A stretch of DNA of 64,000 nt from Brenneria sp. hezel4-2-4 (GCF_013155275.1 NZ_JABJXS010000004.1:310001-374000); one strand, 5' to 3'; positions 44,801-53,818 are shown, counted from the stretch's first letter. A program made the numbers and translations. The notes: generated from the sequence alone by a model not told the origin.

Positions 44801-46867
44801 CAGACCGGAAGCCAGTCAGGGCAACCTGCTGTTGATAGTCAGCATTTGCTGGCTGAATTTAATGCCTTTAACGGCGAATGGCTGCTGAAAATGCTGCGCT
44901 CCAATGAAAGAGAGCGTAAAGAGAAGCACGGTATTATAGGTGCGTACAAATTTGTGCAATCTATGTTGCACCAGTCCGACATTTGCTGGATTCCGTTATC
45001 GGTGGCCGAAATGATCCGTGTGTCCGGCAATGTCGGGCTGAAAATGAAAGAGAGCGATTTATCGAGAAATTTACAGGGTTATCGTAACGGCGCAATATCT
45101 GATGATGTGCTCTTTGTGGGTTTTAAAGAAAACCGCCTCTATCTGCTACCGCTAGAAGTTAAAACCGGGGCGCGGCCTGACTACAGCTATGCAGGCCAAC
45201 AGGCTCGTGAGCTGAAACGTTATTTACAGCAGGACATTCTGGAACCACAAACGCTGGCATCACAATTGTACCGGGCGCTCTTTATTCGTCAGGTGTTGAT
45301 GCAGGTGGAGAAATTGCGTTTGTACGGTGTGCTGGACAGCAACAAACTGGCTCCCTTGCTGGATAGACGCGAATGGTGGTTAACAGGCGACTATCAGTTA
45401 GGTGAGTTGGCCGACTATGCGGACGGCTTCGTCGTGGCGCATGTAGACAGCGCAACCTGCTTCGATCTCTCTTATAAAGAGACAGCGGAGAATATTTTAC
45501 AGATCGAAATCCCTTATTCACTACTGCCTTCGTTGATTGCTGCGCAAGGGCATGAATCACCGTTGGTGGAACGTTACCGGGTACCGGAAAAATACCGACT
45601 TAAGCCTGAGTGTGATGCCAGTCCGTCAAAACCCGAAGTCGTGGTAGAAGTCACAACGCCGACTGCTGCACAGTCCATTTCGGAACCTGAGTCGGAGTCG
45701 TTAGAGCCTGCTGTACCGGTGGTGACACCTGATATTAGCGATACTCCATTACAGATCCTGTTTGGTCATGATGCAGTGCGTCGGAGCCCATTACATTGGG
45801 AGCCAACCAACACCGCGAAGTTCATGAATACCAATACCGGCATTATTGGAACGATGGGCACTGGTAAAACCCAGTTTACTAAATCGTTGGTCACACAGTT
45901 GATGCGTAATCAGTCCTGTAACGTTGATGGTAAACCTATTGGTTTGCTGATCTTCGACTACAAATCAGACTATGTGGACGAGGCTTTTATTGATGCTACG
46001 GAGGCCAAAAAGTACAAGTTATTCAAGCTGCCTTACAACCCCTTATCTCTGTTTGGCGACACGCCAATGTTACCAATCCACACCGCTGGTGGACTATCGG
46101 AAACGATGGCGAAAGCCTATGGGCTAGGCCATAAACAGCAGCTCAAATTAGAAAATCTGATTTTAGAATGCTACGAAGCGGCAGGTATTTCGGCGGAAGA
46201 TTCGACAACATGGTCAAGGACTGCGCCGACAATTGAAGATGTATGGCAGCGCTTCCTCGATCAGGATAAGGTTGAAGAAGATTCGCTTTACGCAGCTCTT
46301 TCTAAACTGGCGCGTTACAAGATATTCGAGACTATCCCGGAGAAGATGACCAGCTTGTACGAATTGATTGACGGCGTCACCGTGATCGAACTGGCTGGTT
46401 ACCCGCCAGAAGTGCAAAACTTGGTAGTCGCGCTCACGCTGGATCTGTTTTACGCGCAGATGCAAAAGCGCGGTAAACCAGTCGTGCGGGGGGATTATCG
46501 TCAGCTCACCAAAATGATTCTGGTGGACGAAGCCGATAACTTTATGCGTCAGGATTTTTCCAGCCTCCGTAAGATCCTTAAAGAGGGCCGTGAGTATGGC
46601 GTTGGTGCGATCCTGTCAACTCAGGAGATAACCCACTTTAAGACTGGTGAAAATAACTATGCCTCATATATCTTAACTTGGGTGATCCATCGTGTTTCCG
46701 AGATTAGGAATGCGGATATTAAGGCGGTATTTAACGTCGATGATAAAGGTGAGCAGGAGTCTTTGATGGGAGAGATTCGGCAGCTTGAGAAGCATTTTAG
46801 CCTGTATGTGGATGGGGATAAGCGGGTTAAGAAGATGCGTGATCGGGCTTTTTGGGAGCTGATATGA
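41783..46867 (+). CDS. dptH: Phosphorothioation-dependent restriction protein DptH
   Basis: DptH (DndH) is the large ATPase of the restriction complex. From ATG 41783 (GGAG 9 bases upstream) it has about 1,694 residues; the frame is open from GTG 41762. A HerA/FtsK-like ATPase domain is at the C terminus: Walker A GTMGTGKT near residue 1355 and Walker B KMILVDEADNF near residue 1578, followed by GAILSTQEITHF. The long N-terminal part has no motif I can name. It overlaps dptG by 20 bp. With DptF and DptG it damages or restricts DNA not modified by DndCDE. Confidence 0.92.
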   Translation: MSVKQYETYLAETFIEWVGGIIQPGERYQFKSPDPDNALKLWEAFVSLADGNQLEIAPGQYIDCLPCNGVQLIPVLHGAEAPAFTENYISHLRDEVAGRSGVFAQTALLIIHNSMLDTLVNSTKDVAAPDAIWYPQTFSHQLEKLITTNSNRSELSRCLLEDQLATVLDEGATVFGFSSLYRLLDDGNLDFSELHLFKDDELLNYSQKQLRTRLNENRKLYRQIEDSVERYSGQLENVLPEFSTKFIQEHFYDKDDWRELDFSDYRKEKAQNSEQKLVLENVSVENGEVWQRAKSASKAGKRDISLLVQVQPGQSKAELEFNFQGNDLQDNQIKIAHNRQLKNAPFWRTSRAGGKTSRIMASVPFDGHPCFFSLELTNRNNSAEEYKFRLLLVEQGQFWLNDIQHCYRIEPGKEQITLQLEDNTLRIAESGNLTCTLNDESEDIDCQHYAQVNFETLANQSDLVQFAIVSGDTRLSFNIEGPGAEEGLTLPLLFDQSRFNKLFKEEGNATWNRLKGRIILDNTEHKVVGVRQQLLILEASLIEQRLLGTGSDDSEFALNELLARYPDLHNAYEQLFAYYHRRNTLPSLVSWSTEYRTLVSYIVTTFEQSLQQIGLSRALTAQEKRLLHLGICRNDSHERLSPLHPLVLAYHLQLAETIVAESEQHDSASFATLPPITLDRLMVSGLVPFVYHSEHEYAQLQPVDENRFWIDVVPQRQVSHDYVKRLVKDKLNEFTDAYARLFQSAENSALIINAINQGNAKELFLGLVEYFKQEKEKAISVHVNCYDERLLPNMFDHFAESGSYEQLKNDLDLNSGVWRAEADMLIDLLRSRLTFSKFVLPSESDKLAYAHLAFFTNTAPVDCRQIRIEDASSGVLCHGLIAGEGAETQGDAYFTAFGLRDVDTESYCALRLARLIGCLWQPARQSNSQYHGQGIGLAVSGNFKQLLNYSYSSALWTTIIDPKVTLDFFTSQKDVVLIHYSDQYTSCAGYDAVTVTKQVDLFLRLLQTGSQSGQPAVDSQHLLAEFNAFNGEWLLKMLRSNERERKEKHGIIGAYKFVQSMLHQSDICWIPLSVAEMIRVSGNVGLKMKESDLSRNLQGYRNGAISDDVLFVGFKENRLYLLPLEVKTGARPDYSYAGQQARELKRYLQQDILEPQTLASQLYRALFIRQVLMQVEKLRLYGVLDSNKLAPLLDRREWWLTGDYQLGELADYADGFVVAHVDSATCFDLSYKETAENILQIEIPYSLLPSLIAAQGHESPLVERYRVPEKYRLKPECDASPSKPEVVVEVTTPTAAQSISEPESESLEPAVPVVTPDISDTPLQILFGHDAVRRSPLHWEPTNTAKFMNTNTGIIGTMGTGKTQFTKSLVTQLMRNQSCNVDGKPIGLLIFDYKSDYVDEAFIDATEAKKYKLFKLPYNPLSLFGDTPMLPIHTAGGLSETMAKAYGLGHKQQLKLENLILECYEAAGISAEDSTTWSRTAPTIEDVWQRFLDQDKVEEDSLYAALSKLARYKIFETIPEKMTSLYELIDGVTVIELAGYPPEVQNLVVALTLDLFYAQMQKRGKPVVRGDYRQLTKMILVDEADNFMRQDFSSLRKILKEGREYGVGAILSTQEITHFKTGENNYASYILTWVIHRVSEIRNADIKAVFNVDDKGEQESLMGEIRQLEKHFSLYVDGDKRVKKMRDRAFWELI

Positions 46868-46895
46868 TTCTAGTTATGATTTATGGAGGTGTTAG

Positions 46896-47387
46896 ATGAG
46901 TGATGACTCTAATACTATTACATCAAGTGACAGTTACATTAAGTCTACTGGGATAAGATGTGTAAATGCTGTGTGTGCTCTTTCTTTCTGGCGAGAGTTT
47001 ATTGCATATTTTTTCCTAGGAAGTATGGGGCTATGGCTTCCTCCTTTTTTAGGGGCTTCTGGCGCGAATGCAGTTTTTGATCCAATGAATGTTTTAACAT
47101 TTGGTCTTGTGACGTTGTTTATAATATTAGAAGCAAGGCTTTTTATGGATAAAAATGATGATGCTAAATCTCCTGGAGTAACTAAATTAATAGTTTTGCT
47201 AGGTGTGATATTATTGTGCATCGGATATGTTAAAGGTGTTGTAACAAATGGGACTCCATTATTCTGGGGGATGGGTTGGGTTCATATCTCTTTATTTTTT
47301 ACAATGTTAGTTTGGCTGCTTAACCATGTTAATACATCAAGATATGATCCAAAAGGCATTAATGAGATGCTTGGGGGGAGCGTATGA
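46896..47387 (+). CDS. Four-helix membrane protein of unknown function
   Basis: I do not recognise this 163-residue protein. About four hydrophobic segments are visible: residues 32-55 (FIAYFFLGSMGLWLPPFLGA), 66-81 (NVLTFGLVTLFIILEA), 95-113 (VTKLIVLLGVILLCIGYVKG) and 124-144 (WGMGWVHISLFFTMLVWLLN). It lies 28 bp after dptH, and its stop overlaps the next gene's start by 4 bp. That tight coupling suggests it works with the DGQHR protein downstream. Its AT-rich composition, unlike dptH, suggests the pair was acquired separately. A small-membrane effector or sensor attached to the Dpt system is possible, but this is speculation. Confidence 0.75.
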   Translation: MSDDSNTITSSDSYIKSTGIRCVNAVCALSFWREFIAYFFLGSMGLWLPPFLGASGANAVFDPMNVLTFGLVTLFIILEARLFMDKNDDAKSPGVTKLIVLLGVILLCIGYVKGVVTNGTPLFWGMGWVHISLFFTMLVWLLNHVNTSRYDPKGINEMLGGSV

Positions 47388-48595
47388 GTAATGAAATTAG
47401 ACTTCCAGCAATTAAAATAGAGCAACCAATTGGATCATTTTATGCAGTTTCTATGCGTTCGGATCTATTATCAAAAGTTGCTTTTAGCTCTAGAGCTGAA
47501 TATAAAAAATCCGATCTTCAAGAAGGAATCTTTTCGCTTTTAAAAGGTAACCAGCGTGAGTTGGATTTAAAACGTAGCAAACAAATAGGCCAATATATTG
47601 ACAGTGTTGAGTCAACATTCCCAAATTCTATAATTCTTGGTGCCAATTTTGATAAGGACGGGAATTTGGTCGAGGATTATGATATTAGATGGCGAGTGGA
47701 AAAGAATGGGGATTTATATACCTTAGTTATACCTTCGGAAAACAATGTTGTAGCAACAATAATTGATGGGCAGCATCGACTATCAGGGTTTGGGTATTCA
47801 GAACGTGAAAGTATGGAACTTTTATGTTCTGTATTTATTGATCTTCCTGCGCCATATCAGGCATATATTTTCGCTACCATCAATTTTAATCAAAAAAATG
47901 TTAATAAAAGCCTTGCATATGATTTATATGGATTTAGAGTTGAAGAAGAAGATAAGAAAGAATGGTCACCAGAGAAATTAGCTGTATTTATAGCTAGAAG
48001 ATTAAATAAGTATTGTGAACCCTTGAAAGATAAAATAAAGCTAGGGGCTCCTTCCGACATTGATGATACTAGTTCCTCTATGAAATTAATTTCTCTATCA
48101 ACTATTGTTGATGGTGTGATGAAATTGATAACTAATAATCCCAAGAAGGATAGAGATGAACTTCTTAACTTCAAAAATAAAAATGGACGAAGTGCTCTAT
48201 CAAGAAAAATGATTTCCCAGCCGTTAAGAGGTTTATATATAGAATATAAAGACGATGAAATTGAAGGGATAATAAGAAAATATTTCACTAAAATCAAAGA
48301 GATATTATGGATTCAGCAATCGGATAACAGCTATTTATTAAAAACAATCGGTTTTCAAACGCAGTTTGAAATTCTTAGGCAATATTTACTGTCGACATCT
48401 GATTATGAGCTCAATGGTATTGATGAAAAATTAGAACTGCTTGTGGATATTGATTTTTCTGATATTTTCTTTACTGCATCAGGAATTGGTGCAACACGAA
48501 TGAAGAACATATCATTGATTAAATTAAAATTGAAATCTCTTACTGATCTAGTTGAACACAAAGATTATAACGACTATGTGAGGTTACTCAAATAG
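47384..48595 (+). CDS. DGQHR-domain protein (second DndB-like)
   Basis: This 403-residue protein has the DGQHR motif (TIIDGQHRLSGF) at residues 128-132 and the family's later YIFATINFNQKNVNKSLAYDLYG segment. DGQHR domains define DndB, the regulator in dnd loci, but a separate dndB lies in the minus-strand operon, so this is a distinct second member. It overlaps the membrane-protein gene by 4 bp, is strongly AT-rich, and converges on dndE. It could be a regulator or DNA-sensing component linked to restriction, or the nucleic-acid-related half of a two-gene module. No catalytic residues beyond the motif are evident. Confidence 0.8.
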   Translation: MSNEIRLPAIKIEQPIGSFYAVSMRSDLLSKVAFSSRAEYKKSDLQEGIFSLLKGNQRELDLKRSKQIGQYIDSVESTFPNSIILGANFDKDGNLVEDYDIRWRVEKNGDLYTLVIPSENNVVATIIDGQHRLSGFGYSERESMELLCSVFIDLPAPYQAYIFATINFNQKNVNKSLAYDLYGFRVEEEDKKEWSPEKLAVFIARRLNKYCEPLKDKIKLGAPSDIDDTSSSMKLISLSTIVDGVMKLITNNPKKDRDELLNFKNKNGRSALSRKMISQPLRGLYIEYKDDEIEGIIRKYFTKIKEILWIQQSDNSYLLKTIGFQTQFEILRQYLLSTSDYELNGIDEKLELLVDIDFSDIFFTASGIGATRMKNISLIKLKLKSLTDLVEHKDYNDYVRLLK

Positions 48596-48606
48596 GATGA
48601 TATATT

Positions 48607-48655
48607 TCGCAAGGCCTGATATGAAAAATAACATGCTCAGACCTTGCGAGTTTTT
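48607..48655 (+). terminator. Terminator between convergent dpt and dnd operons
   Basis: The 8-bp stem TCGCAAGG / CCTTGCGA (48607-48614 with 48642-48649), with further inner pairing of CTGA and TCAG, ends in T5. The T run overlaps the dndE stop codon on the other strand. It ends the plus-strand dpt-DGQHR transcript. Confidence 0.8.
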
Positions 48656-49007
48656 ATAGTACTTGAACCAAATCCTTTAAACTCCGATAATTCCTCAACG
48701 CAGCAATCCCATCCTCAACATGCGCAGCCCATGCCTTAATCATCGCCTTCTGCTCCAATTGTGGATAAAGCATCTTTAACACCAGTTCTGTAGCTTGCAG
48801 TGTTTCTCCAAGCCACGTAATTTTATCCAGCACTAGCGATCCATCCAGCTTCTTACTATCCCGCTCAGGCGAATAGCGAAACTCACTCTCCACCGAGCGG
48901 AAAAATGCCAGTCGAGCCGCGACATTTGGCGTAATCCCAGTATATCCTTTTAACTTCTTGAGCTGGTCTTCAGTCTGACGACTAAGCACCATTCGATTCG
49001 GGAGCAT
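48654..49007 (-). CDS. dndE: DNA sulfur modification protein DndE
   Basis: DndE is the small DNA-binding member of the phosphorothioation machinery, reported to bind nicked DNA. The 117-residue protein shows the family-typical RMVLSRQTEDQLKKLKGYTGITPNVAARLAFFRSVE N terminus and the ATELVLKMLYPQLE region. Its ATG overlaps the dndD stop (TGATG), so the two are coupled. It is the last gene of dndBCDE. Confidence 0.92.
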   Translation of the reverse strand: MLPNRMVLSRQTEDQLKKLKGYTGITPNVAARLAFFRSVESEFRYSPERDSKKLDGSLVLDKITWLGETLQATELVLKMLYPQLEQKAMIKAWAAHVEDGIAALRNYRSLKDLVQVL

Positions 49008-51022
49008 CAGACAGCCTCCTTAGTTAGTTCCCAGAAATAACCGGGTTTCAGCGCAGATGATTTGGTATGCGCATTAAACACAATCTCATACGCATGAGAA
49101 ATATCATCACGCAGTCGATCGACGAAATAACGCTCGTCCACTTCAGTATCGGTGGATAGCAGCACAACCTGATGGCTGGCCTCCGGGAAATAATGATTAA
49201 TCAACTTATCCCGGTGCTGAGAATCCAGACGCCCTAACGGTGTATCAATAATCACCGGGAAATCACGCCCAGAGGTTTTTGCCAGCGCCTCAAGAATAGC
49301 AATCGCATAAATCTGCTTTTCACCCGCAGAAAGCAGCTTACGATTAATCACTGAACCCTTTTCATCCACCAGTTCAACATCAAATGTCTGTGGATTTATG
49401 TGCGCATTGAGCTGTAAATCCTCTTTACGAGCCAGCTTGTGGTAGGCAATTTCAAAGTTAGCAGATAATTTTTTCACTCGCGCCTGTGTTAGCACATCGC
49501 TGTAGTAATCGAGCAGGTTAATAGTCTCCTGTGCATTTTTAAATGCGCTACTCAAACCATGTTGGCTACGGGTGATGTCATGTGCTTTCTGTACCTGACG
49601 AACACAGTCCAGTTGCTGTTGTTTCGTCCGTTTAGCCTCTTCCAGCAACGAGCGATATTTTTGCCGCTGTTTTTCACGCTTATGATCGAGATCGCGTAAT
49701 GCTGCAAAGAGATCCATTAACTGCTCGTCTTCCGGGGCGCGAGCAATGTTAGCAGCGGCCTGCTCCAGTTGTTGTTCAATATCCGTTAATTGATGGCGGT
49801 ACATATCAAAACGCTGCCAAGCTTTTTTGCTATCCTGCTCAATTGATTGCTGGAGCATACCGGCTTCACGTTCAGAAATATCAAACAGCAAATCACCTTT
49901 TGGTTTGGCCGCCATATATGCGTCCAAATTATTAGTAATCGCTTCGGTAGCAATGGCTCTGGTACTGCTCTCATTACTGGAACGGAACGCGATCTCATTT
50001 TTGAGTTGAGTTAAAAATTGATTTAACTCCATCTCAAAATTTTTCGCCTGCTTGATCTGTGCTTCATTGGCAATTTTTTCCAGCAACCGCGACAACGTAT
50101 TAGGCGCTAACGCATAGGGCAACGATCCATCGCATTCCTGTCGTAACGCTTTTTCAAGACGCTCTTTTTCTTTTAACAGCGTTTCAACTTTCTGTTTTTC
50201 CTGTGCTTTGGTCTGGGCAAATGCGCCGCCCTGCGCATTTAACAATCCCTCATGGCGAATAATGTCCTGGGATAAAAATTCAATCCGCGAGTTGACGAAA
50301 TCGGCCTCTTCCAGCAATTTCTCTGCCTGACCGGCAAGCGTTTTAATCTTTGTCTCAAGCGCTTCGACCTGCTGTTGCTGGGAGCCACCTAACTGCGCGG
50401 TTTGCTGGCGTTTGACAAAAATCATCAGGTCATTTTGCAGTCTGGCGATCAGATCCAGTCCCAACAAACGACGCACCGCTGTACGCAGAATATTACCGGA
50501 TTCATCTTCCGCCAACTCTGCAATCTTCTCTCCATCAAAAAAGAAAAGATCGGCAACACCGTGAGGAATTAATTCATTCAAAAACCCCTGACACTGGTCA
50601 TAACTGAGTTCACTACGCGGTTGTCCATCCTGCTGCAAAGAGAGACGGTCTTTCTTTCCTTTCTTCCAGCTACGCGTGACGGTGAATTCAGTCTCATGGC
50701 CGTTTTGGTTGTAAGTAAAGGTTAGTTCTACGGCGGCCTCATCCGGATGCTCTGCTGTATACGTCCCGTTGTGCACCAGTGCACCGAGTTGTTCAACATA
50801 CTCCTGCTGCTGCATTGCCGGGCCAAACGCTAAACGCCCATACAGTGCCAGTCGAATTGCCGACAGAATAGACGTTTTCCCTGCGCCATTTAAACCACCA
50901 AACAGCACAATTGGACGAGGGTTTACTTCATGCGGGCGCTTTCTGGGAGCCAGATCGATGGTATGTGTACCACTAAATACCCGAAAATTATGCAATACCA
51001 GTTGCTTAATGAGCACGTTCAT
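49007..51022 (-). CDS. dndD: DNA sulfur modification protein DndD
   Basis: DndD is an SMC/Rad50-like ATPase required for phosphorothioate insertion, thought to alter DNA structure for sulphur transfer. From ATG 51022, preceded by GAGG, it has 671 residues; longer in-frame starts to 51106 lie within dndC and are not favoured. Walker A GGLNGAGKT is at 42-50, a long coiled-coil region fills the middle, and the C-terminal signature LLSAGEKQIYAIAILEALAKTSG and Walker B PVIIDTPLGRLD are present. The start overlaps the dndC end by 17 bp. Confidence 0.95.
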   Translation of the reverse strand: MNVLIKQLVLHNFRVFSGTHTIDLAPRKRPHEVNPRPIVLFGGLNGAGKTSILSAIRLALYGRLAFGPAMQQQEYVEQLGALVHNGTYTAEHPDEAAVELTFTYNQNGHETEFTVTRSWKKGKKDRLSLQQDGQPRSELSYDQCQGFLNELIPHGVADLFFFDGEKIAELAEDESGNILRTAVRRLLGLDLIARLQNDLMIFVKRQQTAQLGGSQQQQVEALETKIKTLAGQAEKLLEEADFVNSRIEFLSQDIIRHEGLLNAQGGAFAQTKAQEKQKVETLLKEKERLEKALRQECDGSLPYALAPNTLSRLLEKIANEAQIKQAKNFEMELNQFLTQLKNEIAFRSSNESSTRAIATEAITNNLDAYMAAKPKGDLLFDISEREAGMLQQSIEQDSKKAWQRFDMYRHQLTDIEQQLEQAAANIARAPEDEQLMDLFAALRDLDHKREKQRQKYRSLLEEAKRTKQQQLDCVRQVQKAHDITRSQHGLSSAFKNAQETINLLDYYSDVLTQARVKKLSANFEIAYHKLARKEDLQLNAHINPQTFDVELVDEKGSVINRKLLSAGEKQIYAIAILEALAKTSGRDFPVIIDTPLGRLDSQHRDKLINHYFPEASHQVVLLSTDTEVDERYFVDRLRDDISHAYEIVFNAHTKSSALKPGYFWELTKEAV

Positions 51023-52640
51023 TTTCCTCATCGACAAGCACGGATGATTCACCCGCATCGACAATTCTGCGCTGTAAAATCTGGAGTTCATCTTCCAGCT
51101 TTTCAACTTCGTCCTGATGAATATCCCGATCGTTGCGTTTTTGCAGTGTTGCTTGTTGCTGCTGGATCTCTTCCAGACTGCCCCAGTCCTGCTTCAAAAT
51201 TGTGCCGAGCTTGTCAAAAATCCCCTGACGACGACTTAACCCTTCCATCGAAGTTTCTAGCTCTATCAGTTTCATCACCATTTCAGGTACTACGTCGAAT
51301 CCTTGCGTTATCTGGGCCAGCAAATTAGCATCGCTGGCGTCAAAGCGCGACTGATCGTCAACCACCCAGTTCAGATCCTGCTGATATATCTCGCGGTAAA
51401 TATCCGGCAACGTGTCGTGCCAGTCTGGCTCATTAGGATCTTTCAACCATTCCTGACGGATAGCATGTAGCTCTGGCTGGGTAATTAATGTAATCGTGTG
51501 GCCCTGGGCGTTTAAATCGCGCTCAATTTCCAGTAAATCTTTTAACCACTGCTGACGGTATTTGAGCCAGTAGGGACCAGGAACATGCTTACGCTCTGCG
51601 CTGCGATCTTCGCCGTCTTTAGCGTATTGATAGCTCACCTTACCGGTGCGGCGTTTATAGTTGCGATAGGTGTCTTTATTCACGGGATCGGTGGTAAAAG
51701 CCAGTAGATCACGATATTTCAGCAATGGCGACATCCACTCTTCGCCATTTTTGATCAGACTTTCCATCGCTTTATCTTTGGTGACTACGGTACAGGTCCA
51801 GCAGCCAAAGCGAGAGTTCCCGCAAGAGGGGGTACTTTCGTCGATCACCAAGGGACACTCACCCTGCGCGGAAGAGTCCATATACAGCGTCCACAGAGGA
51901 CGATTGTTTCCACCCCACGGGCTTTCCCATTCGTCGATATCTTCAGGAGCATAGCGGAACGCGCCGCGCAGAAGTTTCCAGACGTCTTCTACATCCCAGG
52001 TATCAATAGGGGTATAGATAAACGCATTTGCCAGCGTGGTATGTCGGGCCAGGCGTGAGCCATCAATTTTGTGCTTTGCGATGACCTGCGCACGGGAGGC
52101 ACTCTCGCTGCTACGTGAGCCGAGGACAACAATCACCTCATCAAACTGGCTGACCTTATCTTTAATAAAGTCGCTCACCGGATTGATTTTCATACGCTCG
52201 GTACACCAGCGAAAACTACGGGTTGGGGCCGGATAACCTTTCCCTAGTAAATTGACCCAGAAGGTTTCATTAGTTTTAGGCATCACGGCATGTTGAGTGA
52301 TCGGCAGGCCATTACGTTTTGCGCCTGCCTCAATCTGCAACATTGTTTTCTTAATCAGATCCACGACCACTGGTGTTTCCACCAGCGTATCGGATGACAC
52401 CAGAAAAACATCTTTACTGCGCATTTCCGGGGGCAGGCCGAGCAGGGCCAGATACACCAGCGTGATCACGGCGGAAGAATCTTTCCCTCCGCTATAGCCA
52501 ATTACCCACGGTCGCTTATCCGCACAATAAATTCTTTGGACCTCAGCAACATATTCGGCCAGAGGGCGTCCAGCGAACTGCTCCTGATTAATAAAATCTT
52601 CGTATTCGGCCAAATCGTAGGCCTGAACTAATTTACTCAT
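51006..52640 (-). CDS. dndC: DNA sulfur modification protein DndC
   Basis: DndC resembles PAPS reductase / ATP pyrophosphatases and carries a 4Fe-4S cluster; it activates the backbone and takes part in sulphur transfer. In the 544 residues the PP-loop SGGKDS is at 50-55, and cysteine clusters appear in RWCTERMK and SCGNSRFGCWTCTVV, probable cluster ligands. The C-terminal tail is acidic and coiled-coil-like. It is coupled to dndB by a 4-bp overlap and to dndD by a 17-bp overlap. Confidence 0.96.
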   Translation of the reverse strand: MSKLVQAYDLAEYEDFINQEQFAGRPLAEYVAEVQRIYCADKRPWVIGYSGGKDSSAVITLVYLALLGLPPEMRSKDVFLVSSDTLVETPVVVDLIKKTMLQIEAGAKRNGLPITQHAVMPKTNETFWVNLLGKGYPAPTRSFRWCTERMKINPVSDFIKDKVSQFDEVIVVLGSRSSESASRAQVIAKHKIDGSRLARHTTLANAFIYTPIDTWDVEDVWKLLRGAFRYAPEDIDEWESPWGGNNRPLWTLYMDSSAQGECPLVIDESTPSCGNSRFGCWTCTVVTKDKAMESLIKNGEEWMSPLLKYRDLLAFTTDPVNKDTYRNYKRRTGKVSYQYAKDGEDRSAERKHVPGPYWLKYRQQWLKDLLEIERDLNAQGHTITLITQPELHAIRQEWLKDPNEPDWHDTLPDIYREIYQQDLNWVVDDQSRFDASDANLLAQITQGFDVVPEMVMKLIELETSMEGLSRRQGIFDKLGTILKQDWGSLEEIQQQQATLQKRNDRDIHQDEVEKLEDELQILQRRIVDAGESSVLVDEENERAH

Positions 52641-53722
52641 GAGACAACCATTTGAGCTTCAAGCTCCTGTTCTTCAGGAGTGAGGGGAATTGAGAGCGCG
52701 GTTTTTAGTGCATTGCAGGTAAGCTGGATCGCCGTACTGGTTTTACTCAGCTTGCCGTGCTGCATCGCGCGTTTGATCAGATCCGGATTGTTTCTGCGCC
52801 AATTAAAGGTTTTGAGTGCAGCAATTTTCTCCGGCCACTGCTCGGGGTAGTCTATCAGCAGGGCATACCCCAGCTGTCCGAGTGCCTGCAAACCAATGCC
52901 GTGAGCGTGAACATAGTCCTGACGTAGTTGAACCGGTGAAACTTCTTTTTTTGCGGCTAACTGCCAGTCCGGCATTACATGATAAATAGCCTGCCAATAG
53001 CGAGTTGCTATCTGGGTACATTCTTCAAAATTGCCCTCTTTAGGATCTTTTCCCAGCAACGCACGGGTAGCTTGTTTGATGCTGCTTAACGTAAATAATT
53101 TATTTGACCGCTGACTGATACCGGATTTTTCCAGCTCAGTCATTCCGACAAACGGCTCTACGGACATTGCCAGATAACGTGCCAGATTTGAACTGGCATC
53201 CCGATGATCATACAACGATGCCAGTGACGGGCTGGGACGAATAGCGTATTTATTCAGATCGGCAAACATCTGTTGGCTGCGTTTTAATCCTTCATCGACA
53301 AAAAACAGCACCGGAATGTTATCCTGCCCCAACTCTGGGCGTGCTTCTAAAGCATCTTCAATTGCTTTACGACGATGCTGGCCGTCATTGATCAGAATTT
53401 GCGCATCCATCGGTACGCATAACGTTCCCAGGTTGTTTGTACCTGGGTGCTCATCAAACTGGACGTCAACGGCAATGGATGCTGTAAGCGCAGAGAATAC
53501 ATAATCTTTTGGATTTTCCAGAAGATAACGCACCATTTCGGGGATACGCGATTTATTCAGTGTGCGCTGTGCGCGTAGCTCAGGCGGTACGTCATTTTCA
53601 TCAAAGCTGAATATCTTGGGAATGATGCGCATCGGGCACGTGGCGATGTAGAAAGGACGACCAGCCTGAATGCCACGTATAGCTGGAAAAGAGTAGCAGT
53701 AATCTGCATCAACACTAGCCAT
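52637..53722 (-). CDS. dndB: DNA sulfur modification regulator DndB
   Basis: DndB carries the DGQHR motif at residues 113-117 (INDGQHRRKAIEDAL) of 361 and leads the dndBCDE operon. In Salmonella it has been described as a transcriptional repressor of the dnd operon; modification can occur without it. Two TACG-N10-CGTA-like palindromes directly upstream fit autorepression. The start overlaps no other gene, and the stop overlaps the dndC ATG by 4 bp. Upstream is a 245-bp region with these operators. Confidence 0.93.
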   Translation of the reverse strand: MASVDADYCYSFPAIRGIQAGRPFYIATCPMRIIPKIFSFDENDVPPELRAQRTLNKSRIPEMVRYLLENPKDYVFSALTASIAVDVQFDEHPGTNNLGTLCVPMDAQILINDGQHRRKAIEDALEARPELGQDNIPVLFFVDEGLKRSQQMFADLNKYAIRPSPSLASLYDHRDASSNLARYLAMSVEPFVGMTELEKSGISQRSNKLFTLSSIKQATRALLGKDPKEGNFEECTQIATRYWQAIYHVMPDWQLAAKKEVSPVQLRQDYVHAHGIGLQALGQLGYALLIDYPEQWPEKIAALKTFNWRRNNPDLIKRAMQHGKLSKTSTAIQLTCNALKTALSIPLTPEEQELEAQMVVS

Positions 53723-53756
53723 GCTGTAATCCGTATAAAAATCGAATGAATTTGGT

Positions 53757-53818
53757 TACGTGATATTTTACGTAACTCAGGGCAAAAATTACAGTTTTTT
53801 CACGTAAAAAATTGCGTA
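53757..53818 (-). promoter_or_regulatory. Two DndB-type palindromic operators
   Basis: TACG-N10-CGTA at 53757-53774 is part of a perfect GTTACGT-N8-ACGTAAC inverted repeat. A second site, CACG-N10-CGTA, is at 53801-53818. The centres are 44 bp apart, 35-96 bp before the dndB start. The pattern matches my recollection of the DndB-binding palindrome in Salmonella dnd systems. Confidence 0.75.
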
